From the NCBI GenBank assembly GCA_947487325.1, contig CANKWG010000033.1, positions 1 to 14,581 on the forward strand: DNA of 14,581 nt. Direction: 5' to 3'. The stretch is from Oxalobacteraceae bacterium. Lineage in GTDB: Bacteria; Pseudomonadota; Gammaproteobacteria; Burkholderiales; Burkholderiaceae_D. The notes under the pieces were generated by a model. The model was not told where the DNA came from and searched no databases. It saw only the letters and a program-made list of their open reading frames with translations. Of this stretch, positions 7,918-14,538 are shown in pieces (position 1 is the first letter of the stretch; each line of letters begins with the position of its first letter). The translations under genes were made by a program, and so were the position numbers.

Positions 7918-9021
7918 TTATTTTTTACGGGTGGCCGTGATTACCGCATAGGTACCGTCTTTGTAATACCCCATACGAAAATTCAGTGGTCGGATATCTT
8001 TGCGATCTTCAAAGGCTTGCGCCAGATCCCGCTGGTAGGCATTGAAGGCATGGTGCGCGCGCTCGAATTTTCCATAGAGCTGGGTGTTGAAGCCGGCATC
8101 CAGTTTGGTGTATTGAATACCGGTTTCATCCTGAACGATGAAGGGCGCATTGTTGATCACGGCATCCGCCGTCATCGAGAAGGTCTTGTTTTGCGGCAGA
8201 TGCGATGCGGCTTTGAATAAAGTCGGATTGGAAGCCAGCTGCTTGATCAGCGTGTAATTTTTGGGTGATGCCTCGAGGCCTTTGTTGGATAAATCGATAC
8301 GCAGATAGTCCAGCGTCACTGGCCTGCCGTTCTTGGTGAGTTTGAAACGTACCGAGGTCCACTCTTTGGTCGTGGCTGGCAACTCGATGATCTCGCCCTT
8401 CTCATTCCAATCGACTGGTACGACATCGTTGATCACGAAGCGCTGGAGGCGCAATGTCGTTGCCAACAAGGTGCTCGCACCAATGTGTACACGATTCTGG
8501 TACACATATTGATCCAGATACTCTGTGACGAAAAACCCATCACGCCCATAGTTCGCCCAAGCGGAGGTCAGCACGTTCAAGGTCTGATCCAGCGTGCTTG
8601 CGTTAAGGGTCCGAAGATCAATCGGCTGATAGGCACGCTGCATCGCCACCATGACATAGCGCTGAGCATTCGGATACATCTGATAGACGGTTGAAAAATC
8701 CGGCCCTGAAAACGGGTAAAAAACTGTTTCACTAAAAGCTGGCACTTCTTTCTGAGACCACGCCATCATGGGATTGGCGATTTTCGTGACGTACTGGGTC
8801 CAGTTTGAACGCACCTGATTTGAATAGCGTGTCCACTGCTCGGTGTTCAATGCAGGAGGTAAGCCTGATTGCAATGCCGTACCGGACAACAACGTGGCGG
8901 CTTCCTGAGTACTGACCGGCGGAGTGCTTGGATTCGCATCCGCTGCCTGAGCTAACTGAGCTGCATGTGCAAAAACAAACGCTGCAATAAAGCCGGCAGC
9001 GCCGGCGAAAGATACTTTCAT
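7918..9021 (-). CDS. Secreted protein of unknown function, first gene of the MBOAT operon
   Basis: A 367-residue protein with a clear Sec signal peptide (about 1-27, cleavage probably after A-Q-A). I do not recognise a named domain. Noticeable segments are F-Y-P-F-S-G-P-D-F at 101-109 followed by Y-P-N-A-x-R-Y-V-M at 116-124, and I-V-Q-D-E-T-G-I at 295-302 followed by a segment with L-Y-G-K-F near 315-319 and a G-Y-Y-K-D-G end. From memory these resemble an unnamed family of extracytoplasmic proteins in several phyla, but I cannot confirm that here. No catalytic signature stands out, and there are no cysteines or membrane helices in the mature part. It is the promoter-proximal gene of the minus-strand operon, 12 bp ahead of the MBOAT, which suggests a role in the same envelope modification. 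The ATG at 9019-9021 lacks a strong ribosome site; the perfect signal peptide argues for this start. Confidence 0.8.
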   Translation of the reverse strand: MKVSFAGAAGFIAAFVFAHAAQLAQAADANPSTPPVSTQEAATLLSGTALQSGLPPALNTEQWTRYSNQVRSNWTQYVTKIANPMMAWSQKEVPAFSETVFYPFSGPDFSTVYQMYPNAQRYVMVAMQRAYQPIDLRTLNASTLDQTLNVLTSAWANYGRDGFFVTEYLDQYVYQNRVHIGASTLLATTLRLQRFVINDVVPVDWNEKGEIIELPATTKEWTSVRFKLTKNGRPVTLDYLRIDLSNKGLEASPKNYTLIKQLASNPTLFKAASHLPQNKTFSMTADAVINNAPFIVQDETGIQYTKLDAGFNTQLYGKFERAHHAFNAYQRDLAQAFEDRKDIRPLNFRMGYYKDGTYAVITATRKK

Positions 9022-9254
9022 TTTGATTTGTGAGTTATTAATTTAGAGAGACGCTGGATAGTTCCACGACAGCGAGCCAGCTTGCGTGAGCGTGAAATGC
9101 AGAGGCCAGAGGAACAAAGACTCGGGCGCCTTTACCTCGGCCGAAGCATTATCAATGTCATTTAATTATTACTTTATTTAATTTCGATTGTACCAACAGA
9201 CCTCTTAGAAAGTTCTGATTTTTGTTCCATTAACTTAATGTGACCATTATAAAA

Positions 9255-9271
9255 ATTACTATATTGGTAAT
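9255..9271. promoter_or_regulatory. 17-bp dyad, possible operator
   Basis: ATTAC and GTAAT arms flank a 7-base centre, with symmetry extending one further base on each side except for one mismatch. It lies in the divergent promoter region just upstream of the best -10-like hexamer for the + direction. Such a position fits a repressor site, but short AT-rich dyads occur by chance. Confidence 0.2.
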
Positions 9272-9294
9272 AGATAATACGGGAAGGGATTTAC

Positions 9295-9354
9295 ATGGAT
9301 ACTATTTGGCTGAGTTATTTTGATTTCAGACCAGACAGGCGCTGCAAAACATAA
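9295..9354 (+). CDS. Possible 19-residue leader peptide upstream of thrH
   Basis: An ATG at 9295 opens a 19-codon frame ending in TAA at 9352-9354 and is preceded by a purine-rich GGGAAGGGA ribosome-site-like stretch about 5 bases upstream, better than any signal before thrH itself. The peptide begins M-D-T-I-W-L-S-Y-F and has an Arg-rich end (R-P-D-R-R). Its stop codon falls in the loop of the hairpin at 9336-9365. It is not rich in Thr or Ser codons, so it does not look like a classical amino-acid attenuator. A frame this short can arise by chance; treat as a candidate. Confidence 0.25.
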   Translation: MDTIWLSYFDFRPDRRCKT

Positions 9355-9371
9355 GCGGCCGCCTGACTTTT
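9336..9371 (+). terminator. Terminator-like hairpin in the thrH leader (candidate attenuator)
   Basis: CAGGCG at 9336-9341 pairs perfectly with CGCCTG at 9360-9365. CTGC (9342-9345) can continue the stem with GCGG (9355-9358) after a one-base bulge, giving about 10 pairs around an A-rich 9-base loop. Four T follow at 9368-9371, two bases after the stem. This is the form of a short intrinsic terminator, located 20 bases before the thrH ATG and after the last + strand start site, so it could regulate read-through into thrH. Confidence 0.35.
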
Positions 9372-9391
9372 AAGACGAATTGGCACAACCC

Positions 9392-9997
9392 ATGAAACAA
9401 ACGATAGTGACACTGGACATGGAAGGTGTTCTGACACCGGAAATCTGGATTGCCGTGGCCGAGAAAACCGGCATTGAAGCATTACGCCGAACGACGCGGG
9501 ACGAGCCGGATTACGACAAGCTCATGCGTAGCCGTCTAGAAATACTGGATCAACATGGACTGACCCTGTCCGCGATACAAGCCGTCATTGGTACCCTGGA
9601 ACCATTAGCGGGAGCCAGAGATTTTCTGGATACCTTACGCTCGAAAGTCCAGCTGCTGATCCTGTCGGATACGTTTGAGCAGTTTGCTGCGCCCTTCATG
9701 CGACAACTGGGCATGCCCACCCTGCTTTGTCACACGCTTCTGGTCAAGGATGACCGCATTGTCGACTACCGACTTCGGATTCCGGACCAAAAACGTGCCG
9801 CCGTGCTGGCACTACAACGGCTTAACTACCGCGTAATTGCCGCGGGAGATTCGTTTAATGACACCAGCATGCTGGGAACGGCGGATGCAGGATTCCTGTT
9901 TCACGCGCCCGCCAATGTCAAAGCCCAATTCCCGCAATTTACGGCGGTAGATGCTTATGACGATTTGCTGTCACTGATTGAAAATGCGATGCACTGA
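9392..9997 (+). CDS. thrH: ThrH: phosphoserine phosphatase / homoserine phosphotransferase
   Basis: A 201-residue cytoplasmic HAD-superfamily enzyme that closely follows Pseudomonas aeruginosa ThrH along its whole length. ThrH dephosphorylates phosphoserine and can move the phosphate to homoserine, linking serine and threonine synthesis. Motifs: I, D-M-E-G-V at 9-13, with the D-x-E form characteristic of ThrH rather than D-x-D (nucleophile Asp9); II, L-S-D-T at 91-94; III, Lys134; IV, G-D-S-F-N-D at 152-157. The segments P-E-I-W-I-A, M-R-Q-L-G and F-H-A-P are also as expected for ThrH. Start: ATG at 9392 matches the usual ThrH N-terminus; an in-frame TTG at 9380 would add four residues. Neither has a good ribosome site. 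The gene ends with tandem stops TGA TAA. It stands between two acyltransferase gene sets with no obvious functional link, and may form its own transcript, since 127 bp with a hairpin follow it. Confidence 0.92.
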   Translation: MKQTIVTLDMEGVLTPEIWIAVAEKTGIEALRRTTRDEPDYDKLMRSRLEILDQHGLTLSAIQAVIGTLEPLAGARDFLDTLRSKVQLLILSDTFEQFAAPFMRQLGMPTLLCHTLLVKDDRIVDYRLRIPDQKRAAVLALQRLNYRVIAAGDSFNDTSMLGTADAGFLFHAPANVKAQFPQFTAVDAYDDLLSLIENAMH

Positions 9998-10124
9998 TAA
10001 TTAATTATTAATTTTGCAATTTTCATCGAACGCAGTCCTACGGAATCATAAATAGGTATCAAAGCTTTATCAAAACCGCTGATTACTCCATATAATCAGC
10101 GGTCTGCATTTTCCGAGTATCGCT
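9998..10124. other. Intergenic spacer between thrH and the acyltransferase-3 gene
   Basis: This 127-bp AT-rich stretch starts with a 12-bp A/T palindrome overlapping the thrH stop (9997-10008). It ends with a strong inverted repeat at 10075-10103, described separately. No clear promoter boxes were found, although the length would allow one. Confidence 0.4.
10075..10103. repeat. Perfect 11-bp inverted repeat upstream of the acyltransferase-3 gene
   Basis: ACCGCTGATTA (10075-10085) and TAATCAGCGGT (10093-10103) are exact inverse complements around a 7-base loop. On the + strand the stem is followed by CTGCATTTT, a poor T-run for an intrinsic terminator of thrH. On the minus strand GGTTTTGAT follows directly, a better terminator form, but no minus-strand gene reads into it. 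The right arm ends 21 bases before the GTG of the next gene, so an operator or an mRNA leader hairpin limiting translation is equally possible. Confidence 0.6.
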
Positions 10125-12008
10125 GTGACGCACCAGCAGAAACATTCCGACTATCTGCCGGGCCTTGAGGGCTTGCGTGCATTCGCGGTAGTCGCCGTCA
10201 TCCTGTATCACCTGGATATTCCCGGCTTGTTTTCTTCGGGTTTTCTTGGCGTCGATATATTTTTCACGGTATCAGGCTTTCTCATCACGGCCCAATTAAT
10301 CCGGCAATTTCAGAAAGATCGCACGATCGACATCGGCATCTTTTATCTAAAACGAGCACGGAGATTATTTCCAGCGGTGCTGGCATTGCTTGTTTTTTGT
10401 GTTCTGGTCACTGAGTGGTTCGTCCAGGATGCTGCTTGGCGCACTCGCTCCGACTTGCTGCCTGCGCTTTTTTATTTTTCGAACTGGTGGCAAATCTTTT
10501 CGGAACAATCGTATTTTGAGATGTCCGGCCGCCCTGCGCTGTTGCAGCATCTATGGTCGCTGGCGATTGAAGAGCAGTTTTACATCGTATGGCCTTTGCT
10601 ACTGCTGGTCATATTGCGTCACTTCCGCGAGCGCGGCGTTTTGTTCGTTGCAGCGGGTCTCGCGCTACTAAGCTCGGGATGGATGATTTATTTATCTACC
10701 CGGTACGGCTATCCCCAGTCTCAGGACCCGAGTCGCATTTATCTGGGAACAGATACGCATACCATGGGATTGTTTCTGGGAGCTTCTTTGTCTGCTGCCT
10801 GGAATCCCTGGCAAACACCTGCATCGCCCGGGACACAATTCACCCGAGCGATGACTGATTTTCTGGGGCTTATCTGCCTCAGTGCGCTGTTGTGGGCGAT
10901 GTTGTTCATCAGTGAATATGACCGCGCCTTGTATCAGGGTGGCTTTTTCTGGGTATGTCTGTTTTCGATTGGCCTAGTGTTCGCTGCTGCGCAAAAAGAC
11001 AGCACAGTATCCGGATTGATGAGTATTCGTCCACTGGCTTGGCTAGGCAAGCGATCCTATGGTCTGTATTTGTGGCACTGGCCTGTCTTTGCCTTGCTAC
11101 GACCGGAATTCGAATTATCAGATAACGCCTGGGTTCAAGCAGCGATACGCCTGACGCTCACTCTTATACTGACCGAACTGTCTTACCAGTTGATTGAAAA
11201 TCCAGTCAGAACTGGCGAGGTATTTCGATGGCCGGCTCAGAAACGCTATGGATTTTATTCGCTGTGTTTGATCGGCGCTGCATCGGCAATTCTTACGATA
11301 CAGATCCGTCCTGCGCCGCTTGAGAAAAACATAGCAACAGCCAATCAGAACACTGATGAACTACAGCAAGCCGAAGATGAACCGCATGAGAGCGAGATTG
11401 CAGCCCACCGCACGCGGGCTGCGTGCATTCGCTCCGTATCAAATAAATTTCCTTTCAAATCAAAACCACTGATCACAGTGCTCGGCGACTCGGTATTGCT
11501 CGGGGCGAGTGATCACATGGCAAAAAAAATCGAAGGCCTAGAGATTGATGCAGCGATAGGCCGTCAAGGCAAGGATGGATTAAACAGAGTTCATGAGCTA
11601 AAAGAGCGAAATGAATTAGCCGACATCGTGGTCATTCATTTAGGTACGAATGGCTATTTATATGAAGCGCAAGTCAGGGAATTGATGACATTGCTCTCTA
11701 ATGTGCGCCAAGTCATTTTTATCAACGTCAAAGCCCCTCGCCGCTGGGAAAAATCCAATAACGATTTGTTAAAAAATATGAGCAGGGAATTCCCCAACGT
11801 CAAATTAATGGACTGGCGCTCCATTGGGCAAAGTCACAAAGAATATTTTGGCAAAGACCATATTCACCTGACAAAAAAAGGCGTGCGGGCAATGACGACA
11901 GAAATTCTTCGTTTATCTGAACTACCGGCTTCCACAAACAATGAGGTCAACAAAACTCTCAAGGTGGTGCCTTGCAACGTCGGCAACAAGCGATTACGGG
12001 CCAGTTAA
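10125..12008 (+). CDS. Acyltransferase-3 / SGNH fusion protein (OafA/OatA type)
   Basis: A 627-residue inner-membrane O-acyltransferase. Residues about 10-395 form the acyltransferase-3 domain with ten or more hydrophobic helices. It carries the conserved R-x10-H motif (Arg18, His29), G-F-L-G-V-D-I-F-F at 39-47, the S-L-A-I-E-E-Q-F-Y segment at 145-153 and S-Y-G-L-Y-L-W-H-W-P at 311-320. An acidic linker (about 405-425) leads to a C-terminal periplasmic SGNH domain: G-D-S at 454-456 (Ser456), G-T-N-G at 507-510, D-H-I-H at 578-581 (His581). Members such as OafA and OatA carry acetyl groups across the membrane and transfer them to O-antigen or peptidoglycan. The start is GTG at 10125-10127 with no clear ribosome site; no better start exists upstream of the conserved L-E-G-L-R segment. 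A tail of about 25 residues after the SGNH fold is basic. It is followed at 39 bp by a DUF459 gene. Fold is certain; the acceptor glycan is unknown. Confidence 0.93.
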   Translation: MTHQQKHSDYLPGLEGLRAFAVVAVILYHLDIPGLFSSGFLGVDIFFTVSGFLITAQLIRQFQKDRTIDIGIFYLKRARRLFPAVLALLVFCVLVTEWFVQDAAWRTRSDLLPALFYFSNWWQIFSEQSYFEMSGRPALLQHLWSLAIEEQFYIVWPLLLLVILRHFRERGVLFVAAGLALLSSGWMIYLSTRYGYPQSQDPSRIYLGTDTHTMGLFLGASLSAAWNPWQTPASPGTQFTRAMTDFLGLICLSALLWAMLFISEYDRALYQGGFFWVCLFSIGLVFAAAQKDSTVSGLMSIRPLAWLGKRSYGLYLWHWPVFALLRPEFELSDNAWVQAAIRLTLTLILTELSYQLIENPVRTGEVFRWPAQKRYGFYSLCLIGAASAILTIQIRPAPLEKNIATANQNTDELQQAEDEPHESEIAAHRTRAACIRSVSNKFPFKSKPLITVLGDSVLLGASDHMAKKIEGLEIDAAIGRQGKDGLNRVHELKERNELADIVVIHLGTNGYLYEAQVRELMTLLSNVRQVIFINVKAPRRWEKSNNDLLKNMSREFPNVKLMDWRSIGQSHKEYFGKDHIHLTKKGVRAMTTEILRLSELPASTNNEVNKTLKVVPCNVGNKRLRAS

Positions 12009-12047
12009 TGAATACTTACAGAATAAAAAAACGTCTCGCGTAAATTG

Positions 12048-12851
12048 ATGCCTGCACCGAAAAAAAAATATCTGATGATGTCGCTGGTGATCGCATTGCT
12101 GCTTTCGCTGGTCGCTTATCTTCTGCTGCGCACGGCACCCATTACCGATCCGATGCCAGCGCAGACTGCGACTGCACCGCCAAAGCCTCTACCGGAGATA
12201 CCTACTCCAAAACCAGAAAGACCAAGCGTACAACGCATCCTGTTTGCAGGCGATTCGATGATGCAGGGTATTGCACCGATCATCATGCGACAGTTGAAAG
12301 CATCACACCCTGAATGGCTACTACGCAATGAAAGTCAACAAAGCACCGGATTGACTGTCAAGCGCCGGCTTGATTGGGTTCAAAAAATAAAAACTGAAAT
12401 CGTCGAGCATAAGTTAACCACCGTGGCTGTTTTTCTCGGACCGAATGATCCTTGGGATATCTACGAGAAAAAACAAGTGATTCGTTTTCCGTCACCAGAA
12501 TGGGAGGCGATCTATAGCGCAAGAGTCAGTGAGATCTGCGAATTTGCGAAAGAAAAGAAGGTACATCTAATTTGGATTGGCCTGCCGACCATGAAAGAAA
12601 AAAGAGTACACAGCGGCGCCACCGTACAAAATCCGATTTTTCGCGATAACATGAAACGATATGGCTTTGATTTTATTTCAACCGAAGCACTGATCGGCTA
12701 TCTGGATCAACCCTATGTTCGCGCCATGGCAGATGAAACAGGAAAAAAAATTAATCTTCGCGCCGATGATGGCATCCATTTCAGCCCACAGGGCCTGCAA
12801 AGAATCGCAGCGGCCGTTGTAAAGACAATCGATCCACCCAACAGTAATTGA
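12048..12851 (+). CDS. DUF459 family SGNH-fold protein, membrane-anchored
   Basis: A 267-residue protein with a basic N-terminus and one membrane helix (about 9-28), probably an uncleaved anchor, then a Pro/Thr-rich spacer (about 30-58) and a periplasmic SGNH domain of DUF459 type. Visible motifs: G-D-S-M at 68-71 (Ser70); S-T-G-L at 99-102; block III as G-P-N-D-P-W at 131-136; an I-G-L-P-T-M-K segment near 177-183 typical of the family; D-G-I-H at 241-244 (His244). The catalytic set looks complete. DUF459 proteins are found near acyltransferase genes in other bacteria but their reactions are mostly unknown. Here the neighbours are an acyltransferase-3 upstream (39-bp gap) and another SGNH protein downstream (54-bp gap), so a shared transcript is likely. 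Start: ATG at 12048 is chosen; TTG directly before it (12045) would add one residue. No ribosome site is apparent. Confidence 0.85.
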   Translation: MPAPKKKYLMMSLVIALLLSLVAYLLLRTAPITDPMPAQTATAPPKPLPEIPTPKPERPSVQRILFAGDSMMQGIAPIIMRQLKASHPEWLLRNESQQSTGLTVKRRLDWVQKIKTEIVEHKLTTVAVFLGPNDPWDIYEKKQVIRFPSPEWEAIYSARVSEICEFAKEKKVHLIWIGLPTMKEKRVHSGATVQNPIFRDNMKRYGFDFISTEALIGYLDQPYVRAMADETGKKINLRADDGIHFSPQGLQRIAAAVVKTIDPPNSN

Positions 12852-12905
12852 GATGACAAATCGTATACACGTATTGAAAATCGCCATGCAGCAGGCTTGC
12901 CGCAT

Positions 12906-14480
12906 ATGCTGAGGCATCCATTGATAGCGAATGCGCGCGCCGCTACAGCGAGTGGCATTAGCCTGTTGCTCATGTTGATAGCCTGGTCACCCCTCAACTC
13001 ACTGGCGATCGAGCCAGGGCGGCATTTTGTTTTTCAGCAAAGCTCGGTCATTGGTGATCTTCAGTGCCCTGTAAAAAACAAAACAAATCTGACACCTTCG
13101 CCGCCGAATAAAGACATCCTTGAACCGCCCAATGCCGAGGAACTGGATGAGCTGGGCATACTGACAACCCGCCTGGGCACACCTGCCAAACAGAATTCGG
13201 CTTCGGCTTCGGATATGACACAAAGCGCCCCGGTAGTGACGCGCCCCGGCAGCGCGCGCTCCCAAGCAATGCGAGTCGGCATCTGGGGAGATAGCCATCT
13301 GGCGGCCGGGTCCTTTTCATATGAGCTAAAGCGAATTTTTCTGGCGCAAGGTCTCAAGGCCCGGACCCAATTTATCCCCTTCACGATGGGCAGAGCCGGC
13401 GTGAACTTGCCATTGCGACGGCACTGCATGGATAAATGGAAATCAGATCTGGCTTACGTAGCACGCAACACCGGCATACCGACCGGCGTCGGCCTGAATG
13501 TATTGAACGGTGAGACTGAGGCTTACCTGTGGTTTGATTTGCGTAATGAATCCGGAGAAGCCGATGTGAGCAGCGTTGAGCTTTTTTTCCATCAGGCGCC
13601 GGGGAACGGCAGTATCTCGATTAGTGTCGATGATGGTCCGGAAAACAAGATCAGTCTGGATGGCACGCAAGGATTTGGCTCGCTGACTATCATCGGCAAT
13701 CATCCACTATCACTGCTGAAAATTCGCGTGACCGAGATGCCCGTACAGCTGAACGGTATGTTTCTGAACTATCGGCAGGCACCCGCTGCGACGCTGGACT
13801 CCTTTGGCATACCGGGCGCCACGGTCCGCGCATGGCAGCAGCTTGATCCCGTATATTTTTCAGAGTACTTCAAAGACAGAAAATACGATTTGGTCATGCT
13901 GGAATACGGCACTAACGAGGGTAACGCGGCACCCTTTGATGCAGTGGGCTATGCAAAGACACTAGAGCAGTCACTAAAAAATCTGCGGCAAGTGTTCCCG
14001 AAATCAGAATGCCTGTTGATTGCGCCTGGCGATCGGGGCGTTCTGATACCTCGCTCACGCAAAGTCAAAAAACCAAATAAAAACAAAAGCGCGTACGCAA
14101 AAAGAGATAAAGACGGGCAAAAAATCAAACCGCGAGACCGCGTGACTTACGAATACTCGGCGGTTGACTTACTGCGCTTTTCTGCCATTCACGAGAAAAT
14201 TTCGACGATTCAAAAAGATGTCGGCGCGCGATATTCGTGCAAAGTTTGGAGCATGCAGACCGCGATGGGTGGGCAGGGATCATCCTATGCATGGCTGCTG
14301 GCCAATCCGGCATTGATGTCGAAAGACCTGACCCATTTCACGATCAAAGGTTATCAACGTCTTGCCCAAGAACTGGCATCTAGTCTCGGGTGGAAAAATG
14401 AGTTGGGCTCGCCATCAGTCCCGCCGGCGGAGCAAACGGGTGACGACGGCGCGCCAAAGCAAGAACCTCTACCAAAGTAA
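12906..14480 (+). CDS. Periplasmic SGNH hydrolase-fold protein, Ape1-like, with long Lys-rich insertion
   Basis: A 524-residue exported protein. Signal peptide about 1-34 (long, ending L-N-S-L-A), a charged low-complexity linker about 55-118, then an SGNH fold: block I G-D-S-H at 128-131 (Ser130), block II Gly around 301-304, block III G-T-N-E at 335-338, block V D-L-T-H at 474-477 (His477). A beta-rich domain is inserted between blocks I and II. It is clearly paralogous to the protein at 3531-5051, sharing R-V-G-I-W-G-x-S-H, G-R-x-G-x-N-L-P and P-G-D-R. After P-G-D-R a basic loop (about 382-414, more than ten Lys/Arg) is longer than the equivalent loop of the paralogue. A Pro/Gln-rich tail follows residue 500. 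Likely an O-acyl esterase or transferase on a periplasmic glycan. Start: ATG 12906 has a weak AGG ten bases upstream; an in-frame TTG at 12897 would add three residues. Confidence 0.85.
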   Translation: MLRHPLIANARAATASGISLLLMLIAWSPLNSLAIEPGRHFVFQQSSVIGDLQCPVKNKTNLTPSPPNKDILEPPNAEELDELGILTTRLGTPAKQNSASASDMTQSAPVVTRPGSARSQAMRVGIWGDSHLAAGSFSYELKRIFLAQGLKARTQFIPFTMGRAGVNLPLRRHCMDKWKSDLAYVARNTGIPTGVGLNVLNGETEAYLWFDLRNESGEADVSSVELFFHQAPGNGSISISVDDGPENKISLDGTQGFGSLTIIGNHPLSLLKIRVTEMPVQLNGMFLNYRQAPAATLDSFGIPGATVRAWQQLDPVYFSEYFKDRKYDLVMLEYGTNEGNAAPFDAVGYAKTLEQSLKNLRQVFPKSECLLIAPGDRGVLIPRSRKVKKPNKNKSAYAKRDKDGQKIKPRDRVTYEYSAVDLLRFSAIHEKISTIQKDVGARYSCKVWSMQTAMGGQGSSYAWLLANPALMSKDLTHFTIKGYQRLAQELASSLGWKNELGSPSVPPAEQTGDDGAPKQEPLPK

Positions 14481-14485
14481 GTGTT

Positions 14486-14511
14486 AGAAAACCTCGCGGT
14501 GGCTTGCGAGG
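14486..14511 (-). terminator. Probable intrinsic terminator, minus-strand orientation
   Basis: CCTCGC (14492-14497) and GCGAGG (14506-14511) form a six-pair GC-rich stem with an 8-base loop. Read on the minus strand the stem is directly followed by TTTTCT, the normal form of an intrinsic terminator. It would end transcription of a minus-strand gene entering from the right edge. On the + strand there is no T-run, though the hairpin lies just 11 bases after the last plus-strand gene. Confidence 0.45.
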
Positions 14512-14538
14512 CATCCTCAATACCTACGTAAACGATGA

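Larger units (their letters stand above)
9022..9391. other. Divergent intergenic region between the two operons
   Basis: These 370 bp separate the start of the minus operon from thrH and must hold the promoters for both directions. The central part (about 9150-9280) is strongly AT-rich. I could not find a pair of good sigma-70 boxes with normal spacing on either strand. The best -10-like element on the + strand is GATAAT at 9273-9278, without a matching -35. A 17-bp dyad lies at 9255-9271, a small reading frame at 9295-9354 and a terminator-like hairpin at 9336-9371; these have their own entries. Confidence 0.5.

Noticed and set aside
9240..9256. TGTGA half-site like that of CRP
   Set aside because: The second half (TCACA) is missing at the proper spacing, so it does not support a CRP site.
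9997..10008. 12-bp A/T palindrome overlapping the thrH stop codon
   Set aside because: All A/T dyads of this size are common in AT-rich spacers and the stem would be too weak for a terminator.
12853..12912. 19-codon plus-strand frame starting one base after the DUF459 stop and overlapping the start of the next SGNH gene
   Set aside because: It has no good ribosome site and no sign of coding constraint. It could aid translational coupling, but nothing in the sequence supports that over chance.
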